From Flavobacterium terrisoli (GTDB lineage: Bacteria > Bacteroidota > Bacteroidia > Flavobacteriales > Flavobacteriaceae), in contig NZ_JARGNA010000010.1 of the NCBI RefSeq assembly GCF_030167905.1, forward strand, positions 62,001-126,000: a stretch of 64,000 nt of DNA, read 5' to 3'. Of the stretch, positions 7,313 to 16,285 are shown in pieces (within the stretch, counting starts at the first letter, position 1; each line of letters starts with the position of its first letter). The notes under the pieces were generated by a model. That model saw only the letters and a program-made list of their open reading frames with translations. It ran no database searches and had not been told where the DNA came from. Made by a program: the position numbers and the translations under genes.

Positions 7313-10177
7313 ATGTCACAACAAAAACGCCTTTTCCTGCTCGACGCTTATGCCTTAATTTTTCGCGGCTATTATGCTTTTATCAAAAATCCACGTATCA
7401 ATTCGAAAGGAATGGATACCTCAGCCATTATCGGCTTTATGAACTCTTTGATGGATGTTATTAAACGCGAAAAACCCGACCATTTGGCTGTGGCATTTGA
7501 CAAAGGCGGAAGCGATTACCGCTACGAAATGTACCAGGAATACAAAGCCAATCGTGACGAAACTCCGGAAGCGATTAAAATCGCCGTTCCTTATATCCAA
7601 CAATTGCTACAGGCGATGCATATTCCAATTATGGAAAAAGCTGGTTTTGAAGCCGATGATTTGATTGGGACTTTGGCCAAACAAGCCGAAAAAGAAGGCT
7701 TTCAGGTTTTTATGGTAACGCCCGATAAGGATTTTGCCCAATTGGTTTCCGAAAATATTTTTATGTACAAACCCGCGCGTTTGGGGAACGACATTGAAAT
7801 TTGGGGCGTACCCGAAGTATTGGCCAAATTCGAGATCGAAGATCCATTACAAGTCATTGATTATTTGGGAATGATGGGCGATTCTGCCGATAATATTCCT
7901 GGATTTCCTGGCGTTGGTGAAGTAACCGCCAAAAAACTATTGAAGGAATTCGGCAGCATGGAAAACCTTTTGGAAAACACAGATAAACTCAAAGGCGCAC
8001 TAAAAGACAAAATTGAAAACAACAAGGAACTCGGCATACTGTCTAAAAAACTGGCAAGAATCCTTTTGGATTGCCCGGTAACCTTTAACGCCGAGGATTT
8101 TGAGTTGTCCAAACCTGACGTTGAAAAAACCGATGCCTTGTTCATGGAATTGGAGTTCCGCCAAATGAAGGCACAATTCGATAAATATTTTGGCACCGGA
8201 AAAGAATACGACGAAATCGACACCAATGGAAATGGCAGTGAAAATGGAGAAACGCCACAACCGGCTAAAAAAGCACCCGCCAAGAAAACCAATGAAGACC
8301 AATTTGATTTATTTGGCTTTTCCGATGAAGACGGCGATGAACCAAAGCATCACTCCTATTATGCTACCTTAGAAAATACAGATCACAATTATACCATTAT
8401 TCAGGGAGAATTAGGCACAAAATTATTTCTGCAAAACCTGATGAACCAAACATCAGTGTGTTTTGACACCGAAACTACCGGAATTGATACGCTTCACGCA
8501 GAATTGGTCGGTATGTCATTTGCATTTGAAAAAGGGAAAGCGTTCTATGTTCCGTTTCCGGAAAATCAAGAAGAAGCACAAGCATTGGCTGATAAATTCA
8601 AACCGTTTTTTGAAAGCGAAACCATTGAAAAGATTGGCCAAAACATCAAATACGATTTGAAGATTTTATCCAATTATGGCATAACCGTAAAAGGAAAATT
8701 ATTTGACACCATGATTGCGCATTATCTGATCAATCCTGATATGCGTCACAATATGGATGTTTTATCTGAAACCTATCTGAAATATTCGCCTAAATCCATT
8801 GAAACCTTAATCGGTAAAAAAGGAAAAGGACAATTGTCCATGCGCGATGTGCCTTTGGAAGACATCAAGGAATATGCCGCGGAAGACGCCGATATTACGT
8901 TACAGTTAAAACATATTTTCAGCCCGATTTTAGACAAAGCCGAAACCAAAAAACTATTCGAAGAAATCGAAATCCCGTTGATTTCTGTGCTTGCCGCCAT
9001 GGAAACCGAAGGCATTCGCCTGAATGTTGATTTCTTAAAATCAATGTCGGTTGATATGCAGAAAGAAATCAATTTATTCGAGCAAAAAATATACGAAACT
9101 GCTGGGGAGAAATTCAATCTGGCTTCGCCAAAACAATTGGGTGAAGTGCTGTTTGACAAAATGAAAATCGGCGGTGCCAAACAAAAGAAAACCAAAACCG
9201 GACAATATGCTACCGGTGAAGAAGTCTTGAGTTATTTGGCCAACGAACACCAAATCGTAAAAGATATTTTGGATTGGCGTCAAATGGTAAAACTGCAAAG
9301 CACTTATATCGAGGCGTTGCCAAACCAGGTCGATTCGAAAACGCAGCGCGTGCATACCGATTATATGCAAACCGTTGCGGCAACCGGTCGTTTGAGTTCG
9401 AATAATCCAAACCTGCAAAACATTCCGATTCGTACCGAACGCGGGCGCTTAATCAGAAAAGCATTCATTGCCCGAGACGAAAATTACACTCTACTTTCTG
9501 CCGATTACTCGCAGATAGAATTGAGGATTATTGCCGCTTTATCCGGCGAAGAAAATATGATTAAGGCTTTCCAGAACAACGAAGACATTCACCGAAGCAC
9601 AGCCGCGAAAGTATTCAATGTAGCTTTGGAAGAAGTGACCAAAGAACAACGAAGCAATGCCAAAACGGTAAACTTCGGGATTATTTATGGGGTTTCTGCT
9701 TTTGGATTGAGCAACCAAACCTCGCTTTCGCGAAGTGAAAGTGCGGCCTTGATTGATGCTTATTACAAAACCTATCCGAAGCTGAAATCGTATATGTCGG
9801 AACAAGTCGATTTTGCGCGTCAGAACGGTTATGTGCAAACGGTTTTGGGAAGACGTCGTTATTTAAAAGACATCAATTCGGCGAACGCTGTTGTTCGCGG
9901 TGCAGCAGAACGAAATGCAGTCAATGCACCGATTCAGGGAAGCGCGGCCGACATTATCAAAATTGCGATGATTAACATTCATAAGAAGCTGACTTCGGAA
10001 AATTGGAAATCAAAAATGCTGTTACAGGTACACGATGAGCTTGTTTTTGATGTGCACAACTCAGAATTGGAAAAAATCAAACCGATGATCAAACACGAAA
10101 TGGAAAACGCGTTCAAGTTAGATGTACCGCTGGATGTAGAGTTAGGAACCGGTAAAGATTGGCTCGAAGCACATTAA
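7313..10177 (+). CDS. polA: DNA polymerase I
   Basis: A 954-residue full-length family A polymerase for Okazaki fragment processing and repair. The order is: 5'-3' exonuclease/FEN domain (about 1-290), a lysine/alanine-rich linker near 320, a 3'-5' exonuclease domain whose DTETTGID motif (about residue 385), QNIKYDLKIL and AAEDADITLQL keep the acidic residues, then the polymerase domain with motif A SADYSQIELR (about 728), motif B RSNAKTVNFGIIYG (about 780) and motif C VHDELVFDV (about 905). All three activities look intact. An ATG start fits the family (MSQQKRLFLLDAYALIFRG). Confidence 0.97.
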   Translation: MSQQKRLFLLDAYALIFRGYYAFIKNPRINSKGMDTSAIIGFMNSLMDVIKREKPDHLAVAFDKGGSDYRYEMYQEYKANRDETPEAIKIAVPYIQQLLQAMHIPIMEKAGFEADDLIGTLAKQAEKEGFQVFMVTPDKDFAQLVSENIFMYKPARLGNDIEIWGVPEVLAKFEIEDPLQVIDYLGMMGDSADNIPGFPGVGEVTAKKLLKEFGSMENLLENTDKLKGALKDKIENNKELGILSKKLARILLDCPVTFNAEDFELSKPDVEKTDALFMELEFRQMKAQFDKYFGTGKEYDEIDTNGNGSENGETPQPAKKAPAKKTNEDQFDLFGFSDEDGDEPKHHSYYATLENTDHNYTIIQGELGTKLFLQNLMNQTSVCFDTETTGIDTLHAELVGMSFAFEKGKAFYVPFPENQEEAQALADKFKPFFESETIEKIGQNIKYDLKILSNYGITVKGKLFDTMIAHYLINPDMRHNMDVLSETYLKYSPKSIETLIGKKGKGQLSMRDVPLEDIKEYAAEDADITLQLKHIFSPILDKAETKKLFEEIEIPLISVLAAMETEGIRLNVDFLKSMSVDMQKEINLFEQKIYETAGEKFNLASPKQLGEVLFDKMKIGGAKQKKTKTGQYATGEEVLSYLANEHQIVKDILDWRQMVKLQSTYIEALPNQVDSKTQRVHTDYMQTVAATGRLSSNNPNLQNIPIRTERGRLIRKAFIARDENYTLLSADYSQIELRIIAALSGEENMIKAFQNNEDIHRSTAAKVFNVALEEVTKEQRSNAKTVNFGIIYGVSAFGLSNQTSLSRSESAALIDAYYKTYPKLKSYMSEQVDFARQNGYVQTVLGRRRYLKDINSANAVVRGAAERNAVNAPIQGSAADIIKIAMINIHKKLTSENWKSKMLLQVHDELVFDVHNSELEKIKPMIKHEMENAFKLDVPLDVELGTGKDWLEAH

Positions 10178-10270
10178 TTTTGGGGTTGACAATAGGTAAA
10201 CATCGCCAAATTTCAATAGTCAGGTTAAAAAAAATTAGTAATTTTAAGGTACCAAAAAATGCTATGAATT

Positions 10271-11173
10271 TTGGAAACACTAAAAACAATACTCTATTTT
10301 TCAATCTTTAGGTATCCGCTAAAAATAGAAGAAATCCATAGTTACACCAACTATGAATCAATTTCGGATACTGAAAGAGAACTGCAACACCTGATCGAGG
10401 AAAAAATCCTCATCAAAGTGGATGATTTCTATGTTTATGGAAGCGATTTGGATTCGGTCATCAAAAGACTTCGCGGCAATATGTATGCCGGAAGAGCGCT
10501 TAAAATTGCGCGCCAGAAAGCTAAATTTATTGCCAAATTCCCTTTTGTAAAAGCCGTTGGCGTTTCGGGTTCGTTATCCAAAGGTTATTATGATAACGGA
10601 AGTGATATTGATTTCTTTGTCGTCACCGAGCCGAATAAACTTTGGCTTTGCCGAACTTTTTTGATGCTGTATAAAAAAATATTCCTGCTCAATTCGCGCA
10701 AGTATTTTTGCATCAATTATTTTATTTCCACCAGCCAATTGGAAATCGAAGAAAAGAATCGATTCACCGCAACCGAACTAAAAACCTTGATTCCGATGCA
10801 GGGAAAATCGGTTTTTGAAGATTTTTTCCAAAAGAACCATTGGGTTAACGACTATTTTAAAAAATTCAGCCCAGACTTGTCTTTGGTGCCCAATTTTGAA
10901 AAACCGTTAGCCACGAAATCTATCGAATTTATATTTGGCAATCATGTTGGAGAATTTATTGACAATGGTTTCAAAAAAATAACGCTCAGTAAATGGAAAG
11001 CAAAATTCCGAATGATGACCGAAGAAGATTTTAAAATTGCGTTGAAATCAACCAAAAATGTCTCCAAACACCATCCATCACACTTTCAAAAGAAAGTGAT
11101 ATTGGATTTGAACAATAAGATTGAAGAAGTTAGTCATAATTTCAATATCAATTTAGCAAAAGAACATGTCTAA
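10271..11173 (+). CDS. Nucleotidyltransferase-fold protein, first gene of the radical SAM/glycan operon
   Basis: 300 residues. A TTG start is forced: an in-frame stop lies two codons upstream and no ATG is near. Residues 1-60 look like a small winged-helix (helix-rich, ERELQHLIEEKILIKVDDFYVYG). Residues 95-120 hold the Pol-beta superfamily signature GVSGSLSKG then SDIDFFVV, i.e. GS at 100-101 and D112/D114, the metal-binding pair of MNT-type nucleotidyltransferases. The C-terminal half is unassigned. It overlaps the next gene by 8 bases. Whether it transfers nucleotides to a sugar, a protein or a lipid, or acts as a regulator, cannot be told; its fixed place at the head of the operon implies a linked role. 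Confidence 0.75.
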   Translation: METLKTILYFSIFRYPLKIEEIHSYTNYESISDTERELQHLIEEKILIKVDDFYVYGSDLDSVIKRLRGNMYAGRALKIARQKAKFIAKFPFVKAVGVSGSLSKGYYDNGSDIDFFVVTEPNKLWLCRTFLMLYKKIFLLNSRKYFCINYFISTSQLEIEEKNRFTATELKTLIPMQGKSVFEDFFQKNHWVNDYFKKFSPDLSLVPNFEKPLATKSIEFIFGNHVGEFIDNGFKKITLSKWKAKFRMMTEEDFKIALKSTKNVSKHHPSHFQKKVILDLNNKIEEVSHNFNINLAKEHV

Positions 11174-12629
11174 CATACTTTTTTCGCATTCCTATTATTA
11201 TAAACTCGACCCTAAGCAATGGAAAAACAAAACGCCTTTTCCGCCTTTGGGAACACTTTATGCGGCTTCTTTATTGCGAAAAAACGGTTATACAGTTTCT
11301 CTTTTTGACACCAATTTATTAGATAGTCCAAATACAATTGAATCCATTTTGAAATCATCAAAACCGAATTATCTGGTGGTTTATGATGATGGTTTCAACT
11401 ACCTGACCAAAATGTGCCTGACCAATATGCGTGAGGCTTGTTTTGAGATGATTCGTTTGGGAAAAATCTACCACTGTACAGTCATTGTCTGCAGTTCGGA
11501 TTCGACAGATCATTATGCTGATTACCTTAAAATGGGCGCCGATTATATCCTTCAGGGCGAAGGCGAAATTTCATTATTGGAATTGATAAACGCTTTAGAA
11601 ACTCAAAATACTTTTGAAGACATTAAAGGCATCGTATTCCGAAAAGACAATAAAACTCGGGTCAATCCGAAACGCGAAGTGCTTCAGAACTTAGACGAAT
11701 TGCCTTTGCCGGCCTGGGATTTGGTCGATATGGAAAGCTATCGCAACATTTGGAAACAAAGCGGTCAGCCTTTTACCTTAAACATTGCCACAACCCGTGG
11801 TTGCCCGTATAAATGCAACTGGTGCGCCAAACCGATTTATGGCAATCGCTACAATGCGCATTCTCCGGAATACATTGTTAAGGAAATTGCCTTTTTAAAG
11901 GAAAATTTTGGCGTGACCCGTTTTTGGATGTGCGATGATATTTTTGGGTTAAAGCCCAATTGGGTTCAGGAATTCAATGCCAAATTAAAAGACCAAAACT
12001 TAAAAATCAGTTATTATATCCAAAGCCGCGTTGATTTGCTTTTGAAGGAAGATACCATTGATTGCCTGGCCGAATCCGGTTTGGAGGAAGTTTGGGTTGG
12101 TGCAGAAAGCGCTTCGCAAAAAATCCTCGATGCGATGGACAAAGGCACGACCGTAGAGCAGATTTATCAGGCTACACAAATTTTGAAAGACAAAAAAATA
12201 CGCGTGGCGTTCTTTCTTCAGTTTGGTTATTTAGACGAAAACCAGGAAGACATTCAAAAAACGATTGCCATGGTCAAAGAACTGATGCCGGACAATATTG
12301 GGATTTCGGTTTCGTATCCGTTGCCGGGAACCAAGTTTTATGACAAAGTCAAAGACGATTTGAAACTCAAATCCAACTGGACCGATTCAGATGATTTTGA
12401 AATGATGTTTCACGGTACTTATAAATCCAATTACTACCGAAAACTCCAGCGTTTTGTCCACAAAGAATTCAGAAAACAACAAGGCTTTCAAAACCTGAAG
12501 CAACTATTTGCAAAACCTTCCTCAATTTCTGCAGCCCATTTAAAATCAATTGCTAAATTGGGTTATTATATTCCGAGTGCGTTTTTGGATACGCTTTCGC
12601 TAAAAAAACTACAACAAAATGGAAGCTAG
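11166..12629 (+). CDS. B12-binding-type radical SAM protein (first of three)
   Basis: 487 residues. The N-terminal ~170 residues form a cobalamin-binding-type Rossmann domain (FPPLGTLYAASLLRKNGY..., GADYILQGEGE) without a DxHxxG motif. A radical SAM core follows, with the 4Fe-4S motif GCPYKCNWC (C213, C217, C220), then WMCDDIFG, IQSRVDLL and WVGAESASQKILD, as in the BchE/HpnJ-like class B enzymes. These do radical methylation, ring or rearrangement chemistry on unactivated carbons. It is closely similar in motif spacing to the gene at 13392, suggesting duplication. It overlaps both neighbours (8 and 11 bases). The substrate is unknown. Confidence 0.85.
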   Translation: MSNILFSHSYYYKLDPKQWKNKTPFPPLGTLYAASLLRKNGYTVSLFDTNLLDSPNTIESILKSSKPNYLVVYDDGFNYLTKMCLTNMREACFEMIRLGKIYHCTVIVCSSDSTDHYADYLKMGADYILQGEGEISLLELINALETQNTFEDIKGIVFRKDNKTRVNPKREVLQNLDELPLPAWDLVDMESYRNIWKQSGQPFTLNIATTRGCPYKCNWCAKPIYGNRYNAHSPEYIVKEIAFLKENFGVTRFWMCDDIFGLKPNWVQEFNAKLKDQNLKISYYIQSRVDLLLKEDTIDCLAESGLEEVWVGAESASQKILDAMDKGTTVEQIYQATQILKDKKIRVAFFLQFGYLDENQEDIQKTIAMVKELMPDNIGISVSYPLPGTKFYDKVKDDLKLKSNWTDSDDFEMMFHGTYKSNYYRKLQRFVHKEFRKQQGFQNLKQLFAKPSSISAAHLKSIAKLGYYIPSAFLDTLSLKKLQQNGS

Positions 12630-13395
12630 TTTTGACAAGGCTGCAGCCAATTATGATAGAACATTTAGCCATACCCGAATAGGAAGAATGCAGCGTGCTT
12701 TGGTACATACTGAGCTTTCCAAGCACTTAAGCAATGTACGAAACATACTTGAAATCAATTGTGGTACCGGTGAAGATGCGATTTGGCTGGCGACACAAAA
12801 ATTGCCCATAACGGCAACTGATATTTCACCTAGAATGATTGACATTGCCAAGAGCAAAGGCAGTTTTGATAATCTTAATTTTATCGCGACCGATATCAAC
12901 GCTGTTACCAAAACCTTTGAAGGTAAAAATTTTGATATGCTCTTATCGAACTTTGGAGGCCTTAACTGTCTGTCAAAATCGGAGTTGGAGCATTTTTTCA
13001 CGAACATAAACTCTATTCTTTCCGAAAAGGGAAAAATGGTTTTGGTTATTATGCCAAAAAATACACTTTGGGAACGATTTTATTTTTTGGCGAAAGCCCA
13101 ATTCAAAAATATTTCCAGACGAAAACAGGAAAGTGTTGTTGCCCATGTTGACGGAGAAAATGTTACCACTTATTACTATAACCCAAAAGATATCGTAAAT
13201 TTAGCCAAGGCTAATTTTGAAACGATAGCGGTAAAACCGATTGGGTTATTTGTTCCTCCGTCTTATTTGGATGGATTTTTTAAAAACAAAAAAGGAATTC
13301 TGAGATTTTTAAACCGATTGGAACAAGGTATTAAAAATATTTCATCACTTTCAAAATATGCCGATCATTACATTATAGTTTTGCAAAAACGATGA
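12619..13395 (+). CDS. Class I SAM-dependent methyltransferase
   Basis: 258 residues. It starts with the MEASFDKAAANYDRTF helix typical of small-molecule methyltransferases, then SAM motif I ILEINCGTGED (43-53), acidic motif II ITATDISPRMIDIAK and motif IV-like MLLSNFGGLNCL. The C-terminal part contains an insertion with basic residues (RRKQESVVAHVDG) that could contact substrate. It sits between two similar radical SAM genes, overlapping them by 11 and 4 bases (ATGA), so it is presumably translated with them. The substrate is unknown; a sugar or lipid O-methyl transfer is a guess from context. Confidence 0.85.
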   Translation: MEASFDKAAANYDRTFSHTRIGRMQRALVHTELSKHLSNVRNILEINCGTGEDAIWLATQKLPITATDISPRMIDIAKSKGSFDNLNFIATDINAVTKTFEGKNFDMLLSNFGGLNCLSKSELEHFFTNINSILSEKGKMVLVIMPKNTLWERFYFLAKAQFKNISRRKQESVVAHVDGENVTTYYYNPKDIVNLAKANFETIAVKPIGLFVPPSYLDGFFKNKKGILRFLNRLEQGIKNISSLSKYADHYIIVLQKR

Positions 13396-14759
13396 GTATT
13401 TTATTCACACATGCTTATTATTTATCGGATGATCCGAAGGAACAAAAGATCATGAAACCCTATCCGCCGTTAGGGTTGCTTTATGTTTCGGCTTATTTGA
13501 AAAACAAAAATATAGACAACGATGTTTTTGACACGACGTTTTCCTCCCAAAATGAACAACTCGATTTCATTTTAGAAAAACAACCCAAAGTCATTTGCAT
13601 TTACACCAATCTGATGACCAAAGTGGAAGTCATCAGGCTGATTAAAATACTAAAAACTGATACTTATAATTTCCCAAAAATTGTGCTCGGCGGTCCGGAT
13701 GTGACTTATAATGTGGACAATTACCTCAAAGCCGGCGCTGATTTTTTGGTCATAGGCGAAGGCGAAGAAACCACTTTTGAATTGTACAATGCCATTATGA
13801 ACAATGGTGATTTTCGACAGGTAAACGGCATTGCTTTTCTCGAAAACTGCGAAGCCATTCAAACCCCGGCGCGAACCAAGTTCAAAGAACTCGACGATTT
13901 GCCGTTGCCCAACAGAGAGGCAATCAATATGTACAGCTATTTGGAAACCTGGAAAACCAATCACGGACAAAGTTCGATGACGATTTCCACGCAGCGTGGT
14001 TGTCCTTACACCTGTAAATGGTGCAGCACCGCGGTTTACGGACAAAGTTATCGCCGCCGTCCGGCAAATCTGGTGGCTGAAGAAATGAAAATGCTAAAGG
14101 AAAAATACAATCCCGATGCGCTTTGGTTTGTGGATGATGTATTTACAGTGAGCCACAAATGGCTGATTGCGTTTCGGGAAGAAGTGCTGAAGCAAGAGGC
14201 AATTATTCCGTTTGAATGCATTACCCGAGCCGAACGTCTGAACGATGAGATTTTACAATTGCTCAAAGACATTGGCTGCTTCCGCATTTGGATTGGAGCC
14301 GAAAGTGGTTCGCAAACCATCATCGATGCGATGGACAGACGCGTGGATGTCAATCAGGTGAAAAAAGTGATTCAGGATACCAATGCAATGGGCATTGAAA
14401 CAGGAACCTTTATCATGCTTGGTTATCCGGGTGAAACCGAAAAAGACATCACGGAAACCATTCAATATCTAAAAGACGCCAATCCGACTTTATACACGAT
14501 TACGGTTGCCTATCCGATTAAAGGCACAAGTTTGTACAACGAAATCGAAGATAAAATCACAGCACAACCCGATTGGGAAACTTCCACCGACAGAGACATC
14601 GATTTTGAACGAACCTATTCCCGAAAATACTATCAATACGCGGTGAGCAAAGTGGTGAATGAAGTCGAATTTCACAAAGCATCTAAGAATAGCCTGAAAG
14701 CCCTGAAATTGAAAACCAAATCCATTCTGGCCAGTGGCCTGATGAAAATTAACAAATAA
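13392..14759 (+). CDS. B12-binding-type radical SAM protein (second of three)
   Basis: 455 residues, same architecture as the 11166 gene: an N-terminal Rossmann/B12-type domain (YPPLGLLYVSAYLKNK, IVLGGPDVTYN, GADFLVIGEGEE) and a radical SAM core with RGCPYTCKWC (C204, C208, C211), DALWFVDDVFT, ECITRAERL and IWIGAESGSQTIIDAMD. The DDLPLPNRE linker before the core also parallels DELPLPAWD of the first copy. The ATG overlaps the preceding stop in an ATGA. The two copies could act on successive carbons of one product, or one could serve a different step; this cannot be resolved from sequence. Confidence 0.85.
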   Translation: MSILFTHAYYLSDDPKEQKIMKPYPPLGLLYVSAYLKNKNIDNDVFDTTFSSQNEQLDFILEKQPKVICIYTNLMTKVEVIRLIKILKTDTYNFPKIVLGGPDVTYNVDNYLKAGADFLVIGEGEETTFELYNAIMNNGDFRQVNGIAFLENCEAIQTPARTKFKELDDLPLPNREAINMYSYLETWKTNHGQSSMTISTQRGCPYTCKWCSTAVYGQSYRRRPANLVAEEMKMLKEKYNPDALWFVDDVFTVSHKWLIAFREEVLKQEAIIPFECITRAERLNDEILQLLKDIGCFRIWIGAESGSQTIIDAMDRRVDVNQVKKVIQDTNAMGIETGTFIMLGYPGETEKDITETIQYLKDANPTLYTITVAYPIKGTSLYNEIEDKITAQPDWETSTDRDIDFERTYSRKYYQYAVSKVVNEVEFHKASKNSLKALKLKTKSILASGLMKINK

Positions 14760-14762
14760 GCT

Positions 14763-16277
14763 TTGAAAAAAGAAACCACATACCTGATACTGCTTACTGC
14801 CATTTATTTTGTGGTGAGTTTTGTTGGTATTTTGCATCACGAATTGTGGTTGGATGAAGCCCATCATTATCTCTTGGCGCGCGACAGCAATTCTTTTATC
14901 GAATTGATCCAAAATACGCGTTATGAGGGTCATCCGATTCTTTGGAACACTTTGCTTTATGGCTTAACCCGATTTACATTGAATCCGTTTTGGATGCAGT
15001 TTTTGCATATTTTGATTTCGACTATGGTTGTCTTTTTATTTCTCCGGAAAGCACCATTCAATTGGACTTTTAAAGCACTTTTTATCTTTGGCTACTTTAT
15101 GATTTTTGAGTACAATCTTATTAGTCGTAATTATATTTTGGGTGTTTTATTTCTGTTTCTCGCCTGCTCTGTTTTTGAAAAACGAAAAGAAAAATTTGTG
15201 CTCCTGTGTGTTTATCTGGCTTTGGCTTCCAATGTCCATTTGATGTTTTCCGTCATTGCCTTTGCCCTGTTTTTGTCAATTCTGTATGAAAACAATCAAA
15301 GCAGACAGTTGTTCAGTAAACAATACAATATTGGTTATTTCATTTTTGGTTTGGGTGTTCTGACTTTGGGAATCCAACTTCAAACTACCGATTCCAATTG
15401 GTTTTTTAACTCAATAAGCGAAATTCCCTTGCCTGAAAAAGGGAGTAAAGGAATGATTTCACTTTTCAAAGGACTGGTGGTTATCCCCGATTTTAGGGCG
15501 GAGCAATTTTGGAATCTCAATTATATTGTAAATCTCAATCGGCCATTGGCTTCGGCTTTAGGATTGTTCATTTATCTTGTGCCTTTGATTCTTTTTTTCA
15601 AAAGTAAAAAGACGCTGTTTTTTGTTTATTTGGCCTTAATTGGAACGCAGATTTTCTTTTTCATAACCCTGAGAGCAGCGACTCGTTTTCATGGCATGAC
15701 TTATATCATCATGATTATGGCATTGTGGATTGAACATTATTACGCTTCAGACTCCTATAAATTGAAAACGATTTTAGACCGATTTAAAGTCGCCATAATC
15801 CAAAAACCAATTGTTTATGGAATCCTTCTGATTCATTTATGCTCCGGAATTACAGCCTATGCGATGGATTATAGTCGGCCGTTTGCCTCGTCAAAGGAAA
15901 CGGTAGATTTTATAAAAGAGAAACATCTGAATATACTGCCCATAATTTCTTTAACCTGCGATGGTACAACCATCAGTTCGTATCTCGAGAAGAAAGTTTG
16001 GTTTTTGTGTAACCAAAGTTACCAAGGTTATTGCCGCTGGAATTTTGATTGTGCCGAAAAAATAAATCAAGCCGAAGTACAGCAAATGGTTTGTAATTTT
16101 ATGACGGATTATAATCAGGCGGTTTATGTTTCCTATTTTCCGCTTACTGATCATCCGAAGCGGAATGTCTGGGTAAATTTAAACAAGGAAGTAAAGGTGC
16201 GTTTTCTGGAAAATTTTGACCGTGCATATATTGTAAAAGGAAACTATAACGTCTATGAAGTATCCAAAATAAGGTAA
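14763..16277 (+). CDS. Polytopic GT-C-like glycosyltransferase (ArnT/PMT-like fold), putative
   Basis: 504 residues, with a TTG start (14763) 3 bases after the previous stop and a stop codon two codons upstream in frame. About ten membrane segments. The first outside loop has HHELWLDEAHHYLLARDS near residue 25-42; an Asp-Glu pair in this place is the catalytic or metal-binding signature of GT-C enzymes such as GT39 and GT83, which use polyprenyl-phosphate sugars on the outer face of the inner membrane. A cysteine-containing soluble C-terminus (about 400-504) follows. The family is my inference from topology and the DE loop. Confidence 0.65.
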   Translation: MKKETTYLILLTAIYFVVSFVGILHHELWLDEAHHYLLARDSNSFIELIQNTRYEGHPILWNTLLYGLTRFTLNPFWMQFLHILISTMVVFLFLRKAPFNWTFKALFIFGYFMIFEYNLISRNYILGVLFLFLACSVFEKRKEKFVLLCVYLALASNVHLMFSVIAFALFLSILYENNQSRQLFSKQYNIGYFIFGLGVLTLGIQLQTTDSNWFFNSISEIPLPEKGSKGMISLFKGLVVIPDFRAEQFWNLNYIVNLNRPLASALGLFIYLVPLILFFKSKKTLFFVYLALIGTQIFFFITLRAATRFHGMTYIIMIMALWIEHYYASDSYKLKTILDRFKVAIIQKPIVYGILLIHLCSGITAYAMDYSRPFASSKETVDFIKEKHLNILPIISLTCDGTTISSYLEKKVWFLCNQSYQGYCRWNFDCAEKINQAEVQQMVCNFMTDYNQAVYVSYFPLTDHPKRNVWVNLNKEVKVRFLENFDRAYIVKGNYNVYEVSKIR

Positions 16278-16285
16278 TTCAAGCT

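Noticed and set aside
7861..8292. Long open frames opposite polA, and similar long frames opposite other genes
   Set aside because: They have biased shadow composition, no recognisable domains and lie fully within strongly conserved genes on the other strand.
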